From NCBI GenBank assembly GCA_036023115.1, contig JAYKKT010000049.1:248001-312000 (forward strand): a stretch of DNA of 64,000 nucleotides. The letters run 5' to 3'. How positions within the stretch are numbered: the stretch's first letter is position 1; each line of letters starts with the position of its first letter. Below, piece by piece: positions 22,761-34,199 of the stretch. The notes beneath the pieces were generated by a model. It searched no databases, was not told the origin of the DNA, and worked only from the letters and a program-made list of their open reading frames with translations. A program made the translations under genes and the position numbers. Source of the stretch: Brasenia schreberi. Its lineage: Eukaryota; Streptophyta; Magnoliopsida; Nymphaeales; Cabombaceae.

Positions 22761-23689
22761 TTATGGGCGACCACTAAACGTGATACCAAAATCACAAAAA
22801 GATCGTCGACTAGGAAAGTCTAGAGGCCTAATAATAAAATACATACCAAAGGTCTCATCACACTAAGAAGCTTCATAGGAAGGAGGACAGAATCCCATTC
22901 CAACCAACTAGGCACCTGCGAGGGTTGATATTTGACCGACTTTCCCGACACCACCTTCTGCTTCAAGAGATTAGTGGGAAGTAAGGAGAGGCCGAACTTG
23001 TAAAGAATCTTCTACTCTGTAAATCTCCTTTCATGCACCCATCCGTAACACCCCTTAGAATGATAAAACCACGTGTTAATGCAATGGTCGATCGATGGGT
23101 TCACGATGATCCCACGCTGAAGAAGAGACAGAGTTGGCCAGTAGAACTCACACATAGCCAAAAGAGGCGTCTTTGAAGAGAACTTAATAGAAATTGACTC
23201 AAACCCTCGAGAATGCTAAGGAAATTCTGGCGGAAACGCTAACCCAACAACTTCCTTGCAAAGCATGATAGTTGTCAATAAGAAGAAAACTTCGGTGGAG
23301 AACATCAACTTAGTTGCTACTGCCTTCCAAGGTACGGTAGCTATCTGTGATGACCACAACTCTGACAAGGAGCCTAGCATGTTAAAAAATACCCTCCAAC
23401 AACTTCAGAAGTGTATGCATAGGAATTTTTTAAAGCACAATAATTGGGAGAGACAAAGATCACGGTTGATGGTGAAAATTGTGATCAAGAATGGTTCGGA
23501 TGGTGGATGTTGATGAGATGCTCGGAATACAAGTTCGACCCACTGTTAAATATTGATTTTGTTAGCATTCGGCTTAAAAAATTCACAAAGGATTGTCCAA
23601 TGCCCCTGAAGATGACATTACCATTGATGCGTTGGAATAGGCAATTCTGATTGGCAATGCTGGGAAAAGCAAGATTACCGACTCCAATA

Positions 23690-24015
23690 TTCTCAAACCT
23701 GTCAGATATATGACCGAACACCTGGAGCTGCCATTCATTAGAGCTCACACTAATGGAAGGCCTGGAAGCATGATATTCATAGATGGGAGGGCCATCATCA
23801 ATATCATGCCCATCTATGCCTGAAAAGTGGTGAGAATTATGTCCAGCATCATGGAATCTAACATGAAAATGATAGATTTCACTAAGAATACAATGGCAGC
23901 CATCGAATGTTTTGGAGGGGAGGTTACGCTCGGATCCAAAACTGCAGGATACCAAACCATCATATATGACATTGATGGGAAGAGGCGTGATCCAGAAAAC
24001 TCAACGTGTCGTTAA
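23690..24015 (+). pseudogene. gypsy aspartic protease remnant
   Basis: The frame reads MIFIDGRAIINIMP with the catalytic Asp codon at 23782, in the place of the usual D-G-G/S-A active site. A stop (TGA at 23821) replaces a Trp, and later residues TIIYDIDGKR match the distal protease block. The frame ends at 24015, shortly before the LTR insertion at 24077. Confidence 0.75.
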
Positions 24016-24076
24016 GTTTACATCTAAAGCTGGTACTCTAGAATGACAAGACAAAGTGGAGACAATAATTTTGACT

Positions 24077-25881
24077 TGTAAACACCTTCTTTGAGAAAAT
24101 ATGTTTTAAAAATTATTTTTAAAAGACCAATTTCAAGGTGTATAAGGAGAGACCCCAAGTCTTCAATTTTATAAAAATTAGTGATTATATTAAGAAAAAA
24201 TAAAAAAATTATTTTGAAAGAGAGAAGGAGGAAAAGGGGAATTTTGAATGAGTTTGGCTCCAAATAACATGTAAACTTCACTAAAATTTATTCCATGAAA
24301 TGGTTTGACCCCCTCTTTACTTGTTTATAACTAAAATGAATTTTACTTATAATTCTTAGGTCAGGTACAACTATTTTTACCCAAAAGAGAACCTTATGAA
24401 CCCAAAATCAAAAACCTTCTTTTATTTTATTTGTTCATGAGATTTTATTAAAAAATTATTTATATTAGATATTTAATATAGGTTGGTCTTTATATTTATT
24501 ATGTATAAGAATTTTGGAACTTACATGCACATATAAATTTATGTACATTCATGACAACAAATGAGGTTTAATTTATAAAAATAATAATTTTGATGTATAT
24601 GTATAGTGGATAGTTTTCGTAAAAACTTTATATTTTGGGTATTATTAGATACATAAATGTATGAGAAAAGTCAAAATTCATAGATACACTTGTCATCCTC
24701 TCCTTTTATTCTTATCACTATCATTTGGCTAAAAAACTCTACATTTATTTTTTTTTTAAAAAAACAAAAAGAGAACCTTTATTTGAAAAGGTTATTATAC
24801 GTTTATGTATATGGATAAGGTCTTGACTCAATTAAGCTTACATCTCCTTGGACCTAAACTAGATGACCCAAGCCTATCAAACCTAAATTTGTCTAAGTCG
24901 ACCCATCCTATGGTGCTGAAAATTTATTTTAAGTCAAATAACTTAGTCAAGCATTATATTAAAAATTCAATTTCAAGCCAAACCAAGTCTACCTTAGCCA
25001 TGGCTCCACTCACCTTATTGAAATCACCTCCACATCAAGCCATGGCGAGTCATTCCACTTTGGTGCTTCAAGTGTGTCTTAAGATTATGAAAAGATTTTG
25101 ATTTTCTTTCAAATCTGTTTTTTGATTTGTACATCATTAGGTCACCATAAACATACATAGCATCCATCGACCACCATATCTAATTCCTTTGCATTATTGT
25201 CATACCTTAGTAGCATTGATTCTTCATAGCATATATATTCATATCAGCCAACATCAAGTCCCTTAAATTTGTACGTCTTGATTGCCATTAATTAGGTTTT
25301 AAGCATCCATTAAATTCCTTAGCCCATTCATTGATCCCTTTCAAATCATATTCCATCTTTAGTTTTTAGTTTTGTTCTTACATATATAGTTTAATTCTTG
25401 GTTAAATTAGAACTATTTTGCATATTACGCATGTTTAAGATCTTATTTTTGCATCTCCTTGCATAGGTTTTTTAAATTTTATGCACATTTAATTTTATAC
25501 AAATATTTAAAATCAATGCATGCATGCTGCATACCAGGATCTTTGAAAATAAGTGTTTTCTATATATTAGGATTTTATGCATCTTAACAGTTTTATAATC
25601 AGTTGCATATTATCAATTAAGAATAAAAAACCTTTTCGCTCATGTTTCAATTCAAGTGTAAAGGTAATTTTTTTATCAATTAAGAATTTTGTAGTATAAG
25701 AACTGACCCTTGCCCATTGGAGCAAAAAGATGATTTGTGAAAAGAATTTGATTAGGGCCCACAATACAAAAAGAAGAATGAATTAGAGGTAAGTCTCCTC
25801 CTAACTTATTTTTTATTTTGCTTTCATAAAATTAAGAAGATTTGATACAAGTTAATGGTTTTGCATAACCTAACATTTGTA
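24077..25881 (+). mobile_element. LTR inserted in gypsy relic A (probable solo LTR)
   Basis: It starts TGTAAACACC and ends TATACA, and it exactly splits sequence that is continuous in relic B. Large parts (24077-25100) match the minus-strand LTR at about 58600-59758 in the same order, so it is an LTR of the same family. It has no internal coding region. The five bases on either side (tgact, gtaac) are not a clean target duplication, so decay or a small deletion at a border must be assumed. The last 169 bp are included in a tandem duplication. Confidence 0.7.
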
Positions 25882-26722
25882 TACAGTAACATAAATGTGG
25901 GTGAGGTCATCTACTATCTCATGCACGTTCAACTTTATAACAAACAAATACCAAGGAAAAAGAGGATGTCTACTAGTTGAATATGAAAGGCTTCAAAGTA
26001 GTAAGAAATGTCATCAAATAGTCTATATTTGTAATGATAAATAAAAAAGGTCCTACCAAATATCCTAGATCAATTAGGAGCCTATCGATCTAAATAAAGG
26101 ATGCCTACTAATCTTTAGGCCCAGAGAATAGTTAAAAGCATCTTAGACTGATTGTATATCGATCTGAAGGAGAAGCATTCCTATAAGAAACCTAAAATAC
26201 GCATGAGGAACAACCAACCCATTGGAGCAAAAAGATGATTTGTGAAAAGAATTTGATTAGGGCCCACAATACAAAAAGAAGAATGAATTAGAGGTAAGTC
26301 TCCTCCTAACTTATTTTTTATTTTGCTTTCATAAAATTAAGAAGATTTGATACAAGTTAATGGTTTTGCATAACCTAACATTTGTATACAGTAACATAAA
26401 TGTGGGTGAGGTCATCTACTATCTCATGCACGTTCAACTTTATAACAAACAAATACCAAGGAAAAAGAGGATGTCTACTAGTTGAATATGAAAGGCTTCA
26501 AAGTAGTAAGAAATGTCATCAAATAGTCTATATTTGTAATGATAAATAAAAAAGGTCCTACCAAATATCCTAGATCAATTAGGAGCCTATCGATCTAAAT
26601 AAAGGATGCCTACTAATCTTTAGGCCCAGAGAATAGTTAAAAGCATCTTAGACTGATTGTATATCGATCTGAAGGAGAAGCATTCCTATAAGAAACCTAA
26701 AATACGCATGAGGAACAACCAA
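25713..26722 (+). repeat. Perfect 505-bp tandem duplication
   Basis: 25713-26217 is repeated directly at 26218-26722 with no difference that I could find by reading. The unit holds the last 169 bp of the inserted LTR and 336 bp of gypsy relic A. A further partial copy of about 85 bp of the unit's end, with a few changes, follows at about 26731-26815. The duplication is younger than the LTR insertion. Confidence 0.93.
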
Positions 26723-26980
26723 AGAAAGTCATTGATTGTATATCGGTATGAAGGAGAAGCATTCCTATAAGAAACCTAAAATACGCTTGGGGAACAACGA
26801 AAGAAAGTCATTGAACCAACCAAAGGATTTGCAATGTTCAACCCTATGGTGAAGCAAAATTCACGAAATTTCATGCCGTATGATTCATTAGTGGAAGTGA
26901 AACCCGAAAGAAGTAAAAAGTTGAGGCTGAAAACTGCAACCAGCAACCTAATGGGGTTGTAGCCCAGGGTTGCCCCAAAG

Positions 26981-27929
26981 TGGTGCGTGGATTCCTTGTG
27001 TCGGCTACCGTTGTAGCCGATTCATTGAAGTTGAGTTGCATAAACCCCTTTTCAAGTCTTTGTACCATTGGTATCAATGTATGTGCATGTGTGACCGAAC
27101 AACCCGATCGAGCAAGGGATTTAGCTCGTTGGTGTCGAGCACTGATGCCATTACTAAAAACCGTTGAGTGACTGTCTGGTATCAAAGCACCTCAGACATT
27201 CATATCAAAGCACCTCATCCTATGTCACTGGGGTCTCAACCGTTCCTAGTGACCCACAAGAACCCTTACCCTCAAAAGGGGTTTACACGACTATAAGGCT
27301 TGCACTCGAGTGACTCAACAGAATATTGGCTCAAGGCCATACAAATGTGTAATATAGATACTTATGAACCTCCATAACTTTGGTGTGTGCACTTGTGGAG
27401 TGTGTGACTGGTGCCCATACCAAATGTATGTGTATGCACTCTTTGTTGAGTGTGTGAGCATTGTACAACTAGGATACAAACCTTTCCTTGTGTCTAGCAC
27501 TTGGTTAGTTGGACCTCGCCCTTGAGGTCTAGATTGTGTTTGAGCTCTCGTGATACTCTCTTTTCTTAGCCTCGACTAGTCCACCTCTACACCTCCACAC
27601 GTCTCTATGACTGCAACCAACCCTCACCTCAGGTGCCTCTACATTAGAGTCTTCACCGGGCATGGCACCACCTGGTCATGCCCGAGCCTTCACTTAGGTC
27701 AGTAGGACCTGAGTGTTGGGAGATGTTAGAGCTTCTCTCATACACGTAAGGCCATGACTTGTATCGAGAAGGGGAAGATTGGCTTGTATCATGAAAGGCA
27801 GTCTACCCTTGTGCATAATGAAAGAAGAGAGATAGCAGCCACAGTTTCTAGTGTGTATTGTTTTGTTCCTTGAGTGTCTCATCCTATGAGAGTGTGAGAG
27901 ATCACAACAAGAGTGCTCCAAGTGAAGGT
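26981..27929 (+). repeat. LTR of family F, copy F1, first part
   Basis: It starts TGGTGCGTGG and is collinear with 59809-60913 (F2) and with parts of 61071-63410 (F3). It is interrupted at 27929/27930 by a copia element and resumes at 36617. When rejoined, the LTR is about 1.14 kb and ends GTTACA at 36813. The 45 bp before it (26936-26980) match neither gypsy A nor F. Confidence 0.8.
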
Positions 27930-28364
27930 TGTAAAGCTGAGGTGGCCATTCTCGGCAACCTCATCACAGAAACAGTTGGACTGGTCATCTAGTCACTATC
28001 TGTGGAAGAGGTTGCGGGAATGGACTGTAATGGCCGTAACAGCCGGTCAGTTACGGAGCTCATCCGTAACCGACCAGATAAGGGCTCCAAAAGAGGAAAG
28101 CCCAATAGAGAATCCGAGGGGGTTTGGAGCAAGCGTTACTCTATAAATACACAGCATCATACAATACAACATACTGAAAAATACATAAGAGAAAACTCTC
28201 TTAGGCGAAAACCTACTATGAGGAAGCCTCAAAAGTAACAATATTCAAACCTATTCTTCTTCACAGTTCGACGAGCTGTTACTATTGTGTACCGAAAGCA
28301 AGGTGGCCGGGAATTCCCTTGAAACTCTGCACAAGACGTCGAGATAGACCACTAGAGATCAACA
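27930..28364 (+). repeat. 5' LTR of copia element 2
   Basis: It begins TGTAAAGC and ends AACA directly before the primer site. The 435-bp length is normal for copia. It contains tataaatac near 28141 as a likely core promoter. The final 16 bp match the stub at 36601-36616 at 13 of 16 positions, showing where the 3' LTR used to end. Confidence 0.82.
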
Positions 28365-28365
28365 T

Positions 28366-28377
28366 TGGTATCAAGGC
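28366..28377 (+). other. Primer-binding site, initiator tRNA-Met type
   Basis: TGGTATCAAGGC, differing at two positions from TGGTATCAGAGC, one base after the LTR end. Confidence 0.8.
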
Positions 28378-29689
28378 CTCATTTATCCTATAAAACAGGT
28401 ACACGGTTAGTTTTTACATAAAAGAGAGAAGAAATTAAAAAAAATTACAGAAGGAACGGAAGAGAACACCCTTGCCGGTAAACTGTCAGAAACCACAATT
28501 TGTGGCATAAGACAGTCAGAAAGAAAATTGGCAAGACAGCCAAAAAAGAAATACATAATCAAAAGAAAAGGAGCCTCATCGGAGGCCAGCCGAAAGGAAA
28601 AACCCAGGCAACTGGAAGTCTAGCTAGAGGCAAAGAGTCTGGTGGTCTAAGGCCAATCGAAAGGAAAAACTCAAGCATCCGGAGAGCCAAGCAAAGGCAA
28701 ACCCTAGCAGCCTAAGGTTAACCGAAAGGGAAGAGCCAAGTAACTGGAGGGCCAGCCAGAGGCAACGACCCTGGTGGCCTCAGGTCAGACGAGAGGGAAA
28801 GTCATTGGAAGCTGGAGGGAAAAACTCAGGAAGTTGCAGGCGAGCCAGAAGTGGGACCATAGGCAAAGAAGAGGCGGAGAGCCTCCTCCCGTGGTTCACT
28901 CTCTCGCTCTCTCTCTATTGTTCTCTCTCTCATCACTTTATATGAGCTACGAAACTGCCCACTGGTTTCAGAAACTGTGGGCAGAAACCACCAATTTTTC
29001 GAGACAGACCCCGGTTTTGGAAAATCGTCGATGATTTCTAGAAAATTGCCTCGGGCATTGGACTAAAATGTTTATTTTACCACTGTCCAGTTTCTGAAAT
29101 TACATTTTCCCATAGGGTTAAATTATGAAAATATCCAAATATTTTTGATTGAAAATACAGTTTTACCCTTAAATGGGTGAAAAGATAGAGTTGCCCTTTA
29201 GTTGTTTTTAAAATTACAGAATATCAGGATAGTGAATTACATTGTTGTCCCTACTCGATAACAAATTCACACTTCTGCCATTGTGTTAAAAGACAAGGAT
29301 GCCCCTATCTTTTTAAAATTTTACAAATTTGAATAAAGGGGCAAAATTATGGATTTACCTCAATAAGTGATGAATTTTTCAGAAAAACCAAACACCAATT
29401 TTACGTTTTCTCCTTGGTATTTTTGAAAAAAATACAAAATAGGACACAGTTAAAATTATGGTTTTACCCCTTGTGTTTTGAAAAATTATTGGAGGCAGAA
29501 ATTTTTGGGAAAATTACATATTTATTCCAAGTTTGATTCTACAATAGAGTCAAGTTATTAAAATGATGCTTAAAACTTGCACAAAATTGTTTTAAGTACC
29601 ATGAGTTATTTACATTTTAGCATTTGGATATTGTGCATTATGTTAATCAAAATTTTGCTATCTATTGATTAACATTTTTGGTGAATTTT
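28378..29689 (+). other. Long untranslated leader of copia element 2
   Basis: About 1.3 kb between primer site and gag without a recognisable protein. It holds a 67-bp tandem repeat block (28583-28848), a CT-rich stretch near 28900, and an AT-rich tract (29040-29690) with recurring ttaccctt/aaaattac words. It may be packaging sequence or captured DNA. Open frames here are chance products of purine-rich repeats. Confidence 0.5.
28583..28848 (+). repeat. Four imperfect 67-bp tandem repeats
   Basis: Units start at 28583, 28650, 28715 and 28782 (spacings 67, 65, 67). Each contains a ccgaaaggaaaa-like word followed by a gccagc/ggcaa word. Confidence 0.8.
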
Positions 29690-30427
29690 TTTTCTAGACC
29701 GTCTATTTGTTAAATTTGTCAAACACATAAAAATGAATTCCACAATATGTGTATGTAAACTGGCAAAGAAAGAAAAATTAAACGGTCTAAAATTCCAAAC
29801 ACGGAAAAAATCCCACTGGCTCTAATACTTGAAGGTGTAGAGTATGTTTTGAAAGAAAAAGTGTGTCCACCACCACCTTATGCCAAAGAGCAACAAAAAT
29901 ATACAAAATATTTATAAAAGATGACACGATAGCAAGAACGATCATGTTGATATACATAGAGGATGATCTTATTAGGGTCTTTGAAGAATTCGTGATTTCA
30001 AAAGAGATGTTTGACTCTATAACAGTTAAATATGATACTACTATCAAATTCTATATTTAGTTACTGCTACAAAAATATAACTCCTATAAAGTAAAAGGAC
30101 ATAATATAGTGAAGCATGTGAACCATATACTGGTAATGGCAAGAGATTTAGTTGTAGCCAAATCAGTCCTCCAATAACCGATACAGATATCTACCATATT
30201 GAACTGTCTTCCCCTTTCATAGAACATGGTCACTACAACCCTTAGAGTAGGGCCTGAAATAAACCTTTCTGAATTACCCTAAAACTAGCAATTGAGCAAG
30301 AACATATGAACAAAAACATAAAAGAAAAATTGCTAGTAGTGCAAGATGAGATAGGGTGGTCAATATTTTAAGAAATCATAGGAAATCACTTCTCGGGTCA
30401 AATGTTTCAGATATAAAAAGTTAGAAC
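29690..30427 (+). pseudogene. copia gag (UBN2-type), first part
   Basis: Shifted frames give the copia gag core in order. The best stretch is 29863-30060, with KDDTIARTIMLIYIEDDLI and FEEFVISKEMFDSITVKYD. Further blocks follow: VNHILVMARDL-like near 30120, a LPPSWNMVTT-like block near 30215, and a final IEQE-like block near 30290. It ends in the zinc knuckle, where a solo LTR is inserted at 30428. Stops and shifts break the frame throughout. Confidence 0.82.
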
Positions 30428-31009
30428 TGTAGACGCGCGAAAATCCCCGCCTCTTTACCTTTTCAGGGCTCGGAGCGGATCCTCTCGTGTGTCTAAGGCC
30501 TATGTATGCAAACAGGGCGTGCCAGCTAGCTTACTTAAGCTAGCGAAGATATTTTTAACACTGACTTCTAAACGTGGCGACTGTGAGCAAGTAAGCTCTT
30601 GTCGTCGCAGACCTTCTTGCACCGATGCGCAAGGGTCAGTCTGTACGCTTTGCAAAAATCAAGTTTTGGAGAGAAAGTCTACGAAGCGGTTCGAGGTATC
30701 TATTTTGGGTCTTTAAAATGCGATTGCATGTTTTAGATCACGTGGATTTGCACGTGCCTAAGTCTTTTCTTTTATCCCTTTTTGGGCCACCTAGTTTGTG
30801 TGTTATGAACACTCCACTACATGGGCGAATTCGAGCGGGGCTTGCTTCGATGCAATATGCGTCCTACCTCGTGGTATGGCGTAGATGCAATGCAAACTCA
30901 CGCTACTCCAAAGGAAAAACCCGAAATGTAAAGACAATACTGAAGGGAAATAACCGAAGGGAAATGACTTGTAAAGTAATTGCCGAAGGGAGATACGTAT
31001 ATAGAGTAT

Positions 31010-31545
31010 ATATATGAGCCCTTACTCGGGTCTTACAAATAAGAGCGAAGGCTCAATGTGGGTGCGTGCTTGAATTGAAAGACTTACACACACGACATGA
31101 AATTAAACCCAAATATAAATTGCAGTATGGCCTTGACTAAGGTCTTGGGAGTAAGAGCGAAGGCTCAATGTGTGTGAGTGCTTGAATTGAAGTATTACAC
31201 ACATGACATAAATGAAACCCAAGTATAACTGCAATAAGGCCTTTACTAAGGTCTTGGGAATAAGAGCGAAGACTCAATGTGTGTGAGAGTGCTTGAATTG
31301 AAAGACTTACACACACGACATGAAATGAAACCCAAGTATAACTGCAATAAGGCCTTTACTAAGGTCTTGGGAATAAGAGCGAAGGCTCAATGTGTGTGGG
31401 AGTGCTTGAACTGAAAGACTTACACACACGACATGAAATGAAACCCAAATAGTATAGGTCGGCCCTTACTTGGGTCTTTCAAATAAAAGCGAAAGCTCAA
31501 TGTGTGTGAGTGCTTGAATTGAAAGACAACGCACCCAACTTAAGC
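31010..31545 (+). repeat. Five ~113-bp tandem repeats within the solo LTR
   Basis: The word aagagcgaaggctcaatgtg recurs at about 31043, 31153, 31262, 31375 and 31495, with spacings 110, 109, 113 and 120. Each unit also has ttacacacacgacatgaaat. The third and fourth are the most alike. Confidence 0.88.
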
Positions 31546-32480
31546 AAAAACCCTTCGAAAATGAAAGTATAGGTATATACTTGTATATTATGGGCTGATT
31601 AGGCCCGTGTGTGTTCAAAATTGTGCACAACTAAGAGAGTGCACGTGTGTGGGTGTGCCAAGCCACGTTATTACAAGTGGGGGGAGACTATGCTCCGTTA
31701 TTACAACCCCGTATCAAATTGAATCTCAAGCAAGTATACAACTAAAGACCGAGTTTAGGCACTTACGAGTAGCTGATCCGTAGAGGCCTTGCTTGAGCGT
31801 GGGCTTGGCCTTCGCCTTGGGCTGCAAACGGGAGCTCCGCGAGGGTGAATGACAAAGGGTGCTGGCCGGCTGCAAGTGGGGCGCGGGATAGGCGCCTCGA
31901 AGGTAGCCGGCTGCAAGTGGGTGTCGCCTTGATGTGGGGGATTAAAGGGGCTGGGCCAAGTATGTAGGTAGGGTCACGAATGGAGAGTATAGAGTGTTAG
32001 GGAATATGGACCTAAGGGGAGTTTAAGGGAAGGCCGAATGGGAGTCCTAGGGGAAAAGAAATGGCTGGCCGGGTGTAGTTGGGGTAGTTAGGTAGTGGCC
32101 GGTGATTTAGGTTGTGATAGGTTCGGCTGAATGAGAAGGGTGGCAGCAAAGGGCTGATGTGTAGGTAAGGTGGTGGTATGGTGGGTGGCTAGGAGTGGAG
32201 AGGGAGTAGAGAAGGAGTTAGGTAGAGTTGGGGGGTACTTACCGAATGGGGAGAAGGTGGTACCCAGCTGGGAGGAAGATGAGCAGGCTGTGAAGCTTGG
32301 CCGGGAGGTGGTGGAGATGGCGGTGCAAGCTGTGGTGGGATGGAAGGATGGTGGTGGTGCAGGCGGCGCAGGTGGAGCAGCTGGGGCGGGTTCGGCTGGG
32401 CTGGGAAGTGGGGGAAAGAGAGGGCCCGACTGGGATTGGTGAGGGGTTCCCACTTAGAAAACCCGCCCCAAGAGGGGGGG

Positions 32481-32489
32481 TTTATATAG
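32481..32489 (-). promoter_or_regulatory. TATA box of the solo LTR
   Basis: ctatataaa on the minus strand, followed by a GC-rich start region. It fixes the LTR's orientation as minus. Confidence 0.6.
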
Positions 32490-32499
32490 GGAGTTGGGT

Positions 32500-32890
32500 A
32501 GGTCGGTTAGGGTTGGGTTTGGGGTAGTGGTTAGGTGGTTTAGGTAGGGTGGTATGAAGATAAGGTGGGCTGGAAAGGGTAGGGCCAGATATTTTAGAAA
32601 CTAGTGGTTTGGGTAGATTGTGGGCTAGGGGTGGTTTAGGGGTTTAGGGCTAGGTTAGGTGGTTGGGTTTTAGGGTGAGGTTTAGTGAGCTAGGTTAGGT
32701 GATTAGGCTAGGTTTAGGCTAGGTTTAGGAAAATTAACCTAGGTTTAGGGAAGGATTAGGGAAGTGGGTTAGGTGATTAGGTTGGGATTAGGCCGAGATT
32801 AGGGAAGTGGGTTAGGTGATTAGGGATGGATTAGGGTGGTAGGCTAGGATTAGGTGTTTTGGGTTAGATTTAGGTGAAGGAGCTCCCTTT
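32500..32890. repeat. Degenerate telomere-like (TTTAGGG-related) tract
   Basis: Nearly 400 bp made of gttagg, ggattagg, gtttaggg words, including gtttaggggtttaggg near 32636. The plus strand is G-rich and almost C-free over long runs. It lies in U3 of the minus-strand solo LTR. The array is too irregular to be a true telomere relic. Confidence 0.6.
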
Positions 32891-33719
32891 GCATGGCCCA
32901 TAGACCTTAAACACCTCATGTTGGTGCAGCCCTAGGTTGGGTTTTGGCTAATTACAAGCTTAAACCCACTCAATTAGGCTAACCCACATGATTAACCCCA
33001 AACTTCACACACAAGTCAAGCTTAATTACAACACTCTTGATATTTTCCATCCCCACTCTCTCTCATGCCCATGATCCCACGTGAATTTTAAGTGGGCCCC
33101 ACCTCCATTTATGAGAAGGTGATGTGGGCCATGGATATGGATATTGGATTGGATCTCTGGATCCAAATCCAAATCCAAGTCCACATATGGGTTTGGATTG
33201 GGAACTGGATATATATGGTCCAGATCCAATCCAAACTGAACTCTGACTCCTTCGAGCTGGGTTCGAAACGGACGATTTGTGCGGGGCCTGACAGCATCAG
33301 TACTCCGTCTGCGTTGGGTCTTCGCCAACATGGTCGTCCGCCTCCGTTTCTGCCTTCCGGAGATGACTTCAAATGATATTTTGATAAGAACAGGGTCTTG
33401 GACGTTCGAGATCCTGGGGGTGTGGATGTGATACAAGAGTTGTTGTGCCGGGCTCGACATGTGCTCTGGTTCCGGGCTCTTTTTAGCTCTCCTGGTCCTG
33501 TCTTGATCGGGCCAAGCCGCTTCGGGGTTTCAAAACGTGTTTTAACAGGTTTTCAAAAGCTATATTACATATTTTTGAAATACAAAGTTTAAAACATATG
33601 TACAGGGTTGTCTGGAAGGCTCCTGGGTTTCTAGACTCAAAAATGGCCCTTTGGGGCTGCTTGTACAAAACCAGGTTTGTTTTAAGAAATTCGTGGGATT
33701 TCGGGGTGTTTACAAGAAC

Positions 33720-34114
33720 ACTACAAGAGGAATTGTCGCAATAAGAAGAGTAGAGAAAACAACCCACAACGCGAACAGTCAGAGAAGTAGGATATAATAT
33801 GTATGATATCAGAATTTTTATACTTGAACCGCTTGGTGACTGGTTGGTGGATTACCTCTGGAGCAATCAGACACATCTCAAATATCAAGGAATGGGCAAT
33901 GGATCTAAAGGAATATAAACCAAGAGAAAATCAAGTATACATAGGAAATAAAACTTTCTCAGATGTTCTAGGAACTGGGTCTTTTAGAATTTTTGTACAA
34001 GGCACACATGTTGTATTAACTGATGTATTGATCGTGTCATCTACAAGAAGTAATCTGGTTTCAGTCCATGTATTAGTGAAGAAAGGTTTTGAGGTCAATT
34101 TGTTACTAGCAAAA
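33720..34114 (+). pseudogene. copia zinc knuckle end and protease remnant
   Basis: Directly after the solo LTR the frame reads HYKRNCRNKK, the second half of the gag knuckle. An open stretch 33803-34114 follows with WWITSGAIRHISN and VYIGNKTFSDVLG, matching copia protease. The catalytic Asp of D-S-G is replaced (Ile-Thr-Ser-Gly; the Thr codon is near 33854), so it could not cleave. It ends with a frameshift before integrase. Confidence 0.82.
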
Positions 34115-34199
34115 TGACTAGGAAAACATGAGAGTGTTTTTCTCTGAGGAATTTAATGTTGAACATAGATTGTTCAAGTTGAAAGTCAATGAAAATTAA

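Larger units (their letters stand above)
21690..26935 (+). mobile_element. Ty3/gypsy relic A (gag, protease, start of pol), interrupted
   Basis: A plus-strand gypsy internal region: gag from about 21700, a CX2H-type nucleocapsid remnant near 22660, and protease near 23700-24010. After a 1.8-kb LTR insertion (24077-25881) comes the spacer leading to reverse transcriptase (25882-26935). Both sides align with relic B (40020-40177 and 54550-54990), which defines the insertion. The reverse transcriptase itself is missing: similarity stops at about 26935, just before LTR F1. Stops at conserved Trp (22058, 23821) show old decay. Confidence 0.82.
30428..33714 (-). mobile_element. 3.3-kb solo LTR (minus strand) inside copia element 2
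   Basis: Flanked by perfect duplications AGAAC (30423-30427 and 33715-33719). Read on the minus strand it starts TGTAAACACCCC at 33714 and ends CGCGTCTACA at 30428. A TATA box lies at 32489-32481 (minus), so 33714-32490 would be U3 and the rest R/U5. There is no coding domain and no internal region, as expected after recombination between two LTRs. It contains ~113-bp tandem repeats and a telomere-like tract. The 121-residue proline-rich open frame at 32453-32088 is compositional. Confidence 0.88.

Noticed and set aside
24072..25886. A clean target duplication for the LTR in gypsy relic A.
   Set aside because: The flanks tgact and gtaac do not match well enough; only the interruption of shared gypsy sequence supports the borders.
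28500..28715. Lys/Arg-rich 71-residue frame.
   Set aside because: It arises from the purine-rich 67-bp tandem repeats in the copia leader.
32088..32453. 121-residue proline-rich minus-strand frame.
   Set aside because: It lies in the GC-rich transcribed part of a solo LTR, has no known domain, and its composition follows the purine-rich strand.
32500..32890. True interstitial telomere or chromosome-fusion scar.
   Set aside because: The words are irregular, no exact TTTAGGG array exists, and the tract lies wholly inside an LTR bounded by target duplications.
30428..33714. First read as a plus-strand LTR (TGTAGACGCG start).
   Set aside because: The minus strand gives the start TGTAAACACCCC, the end CGTCTACA and a TATA box in the right place, matching the other LTRs.
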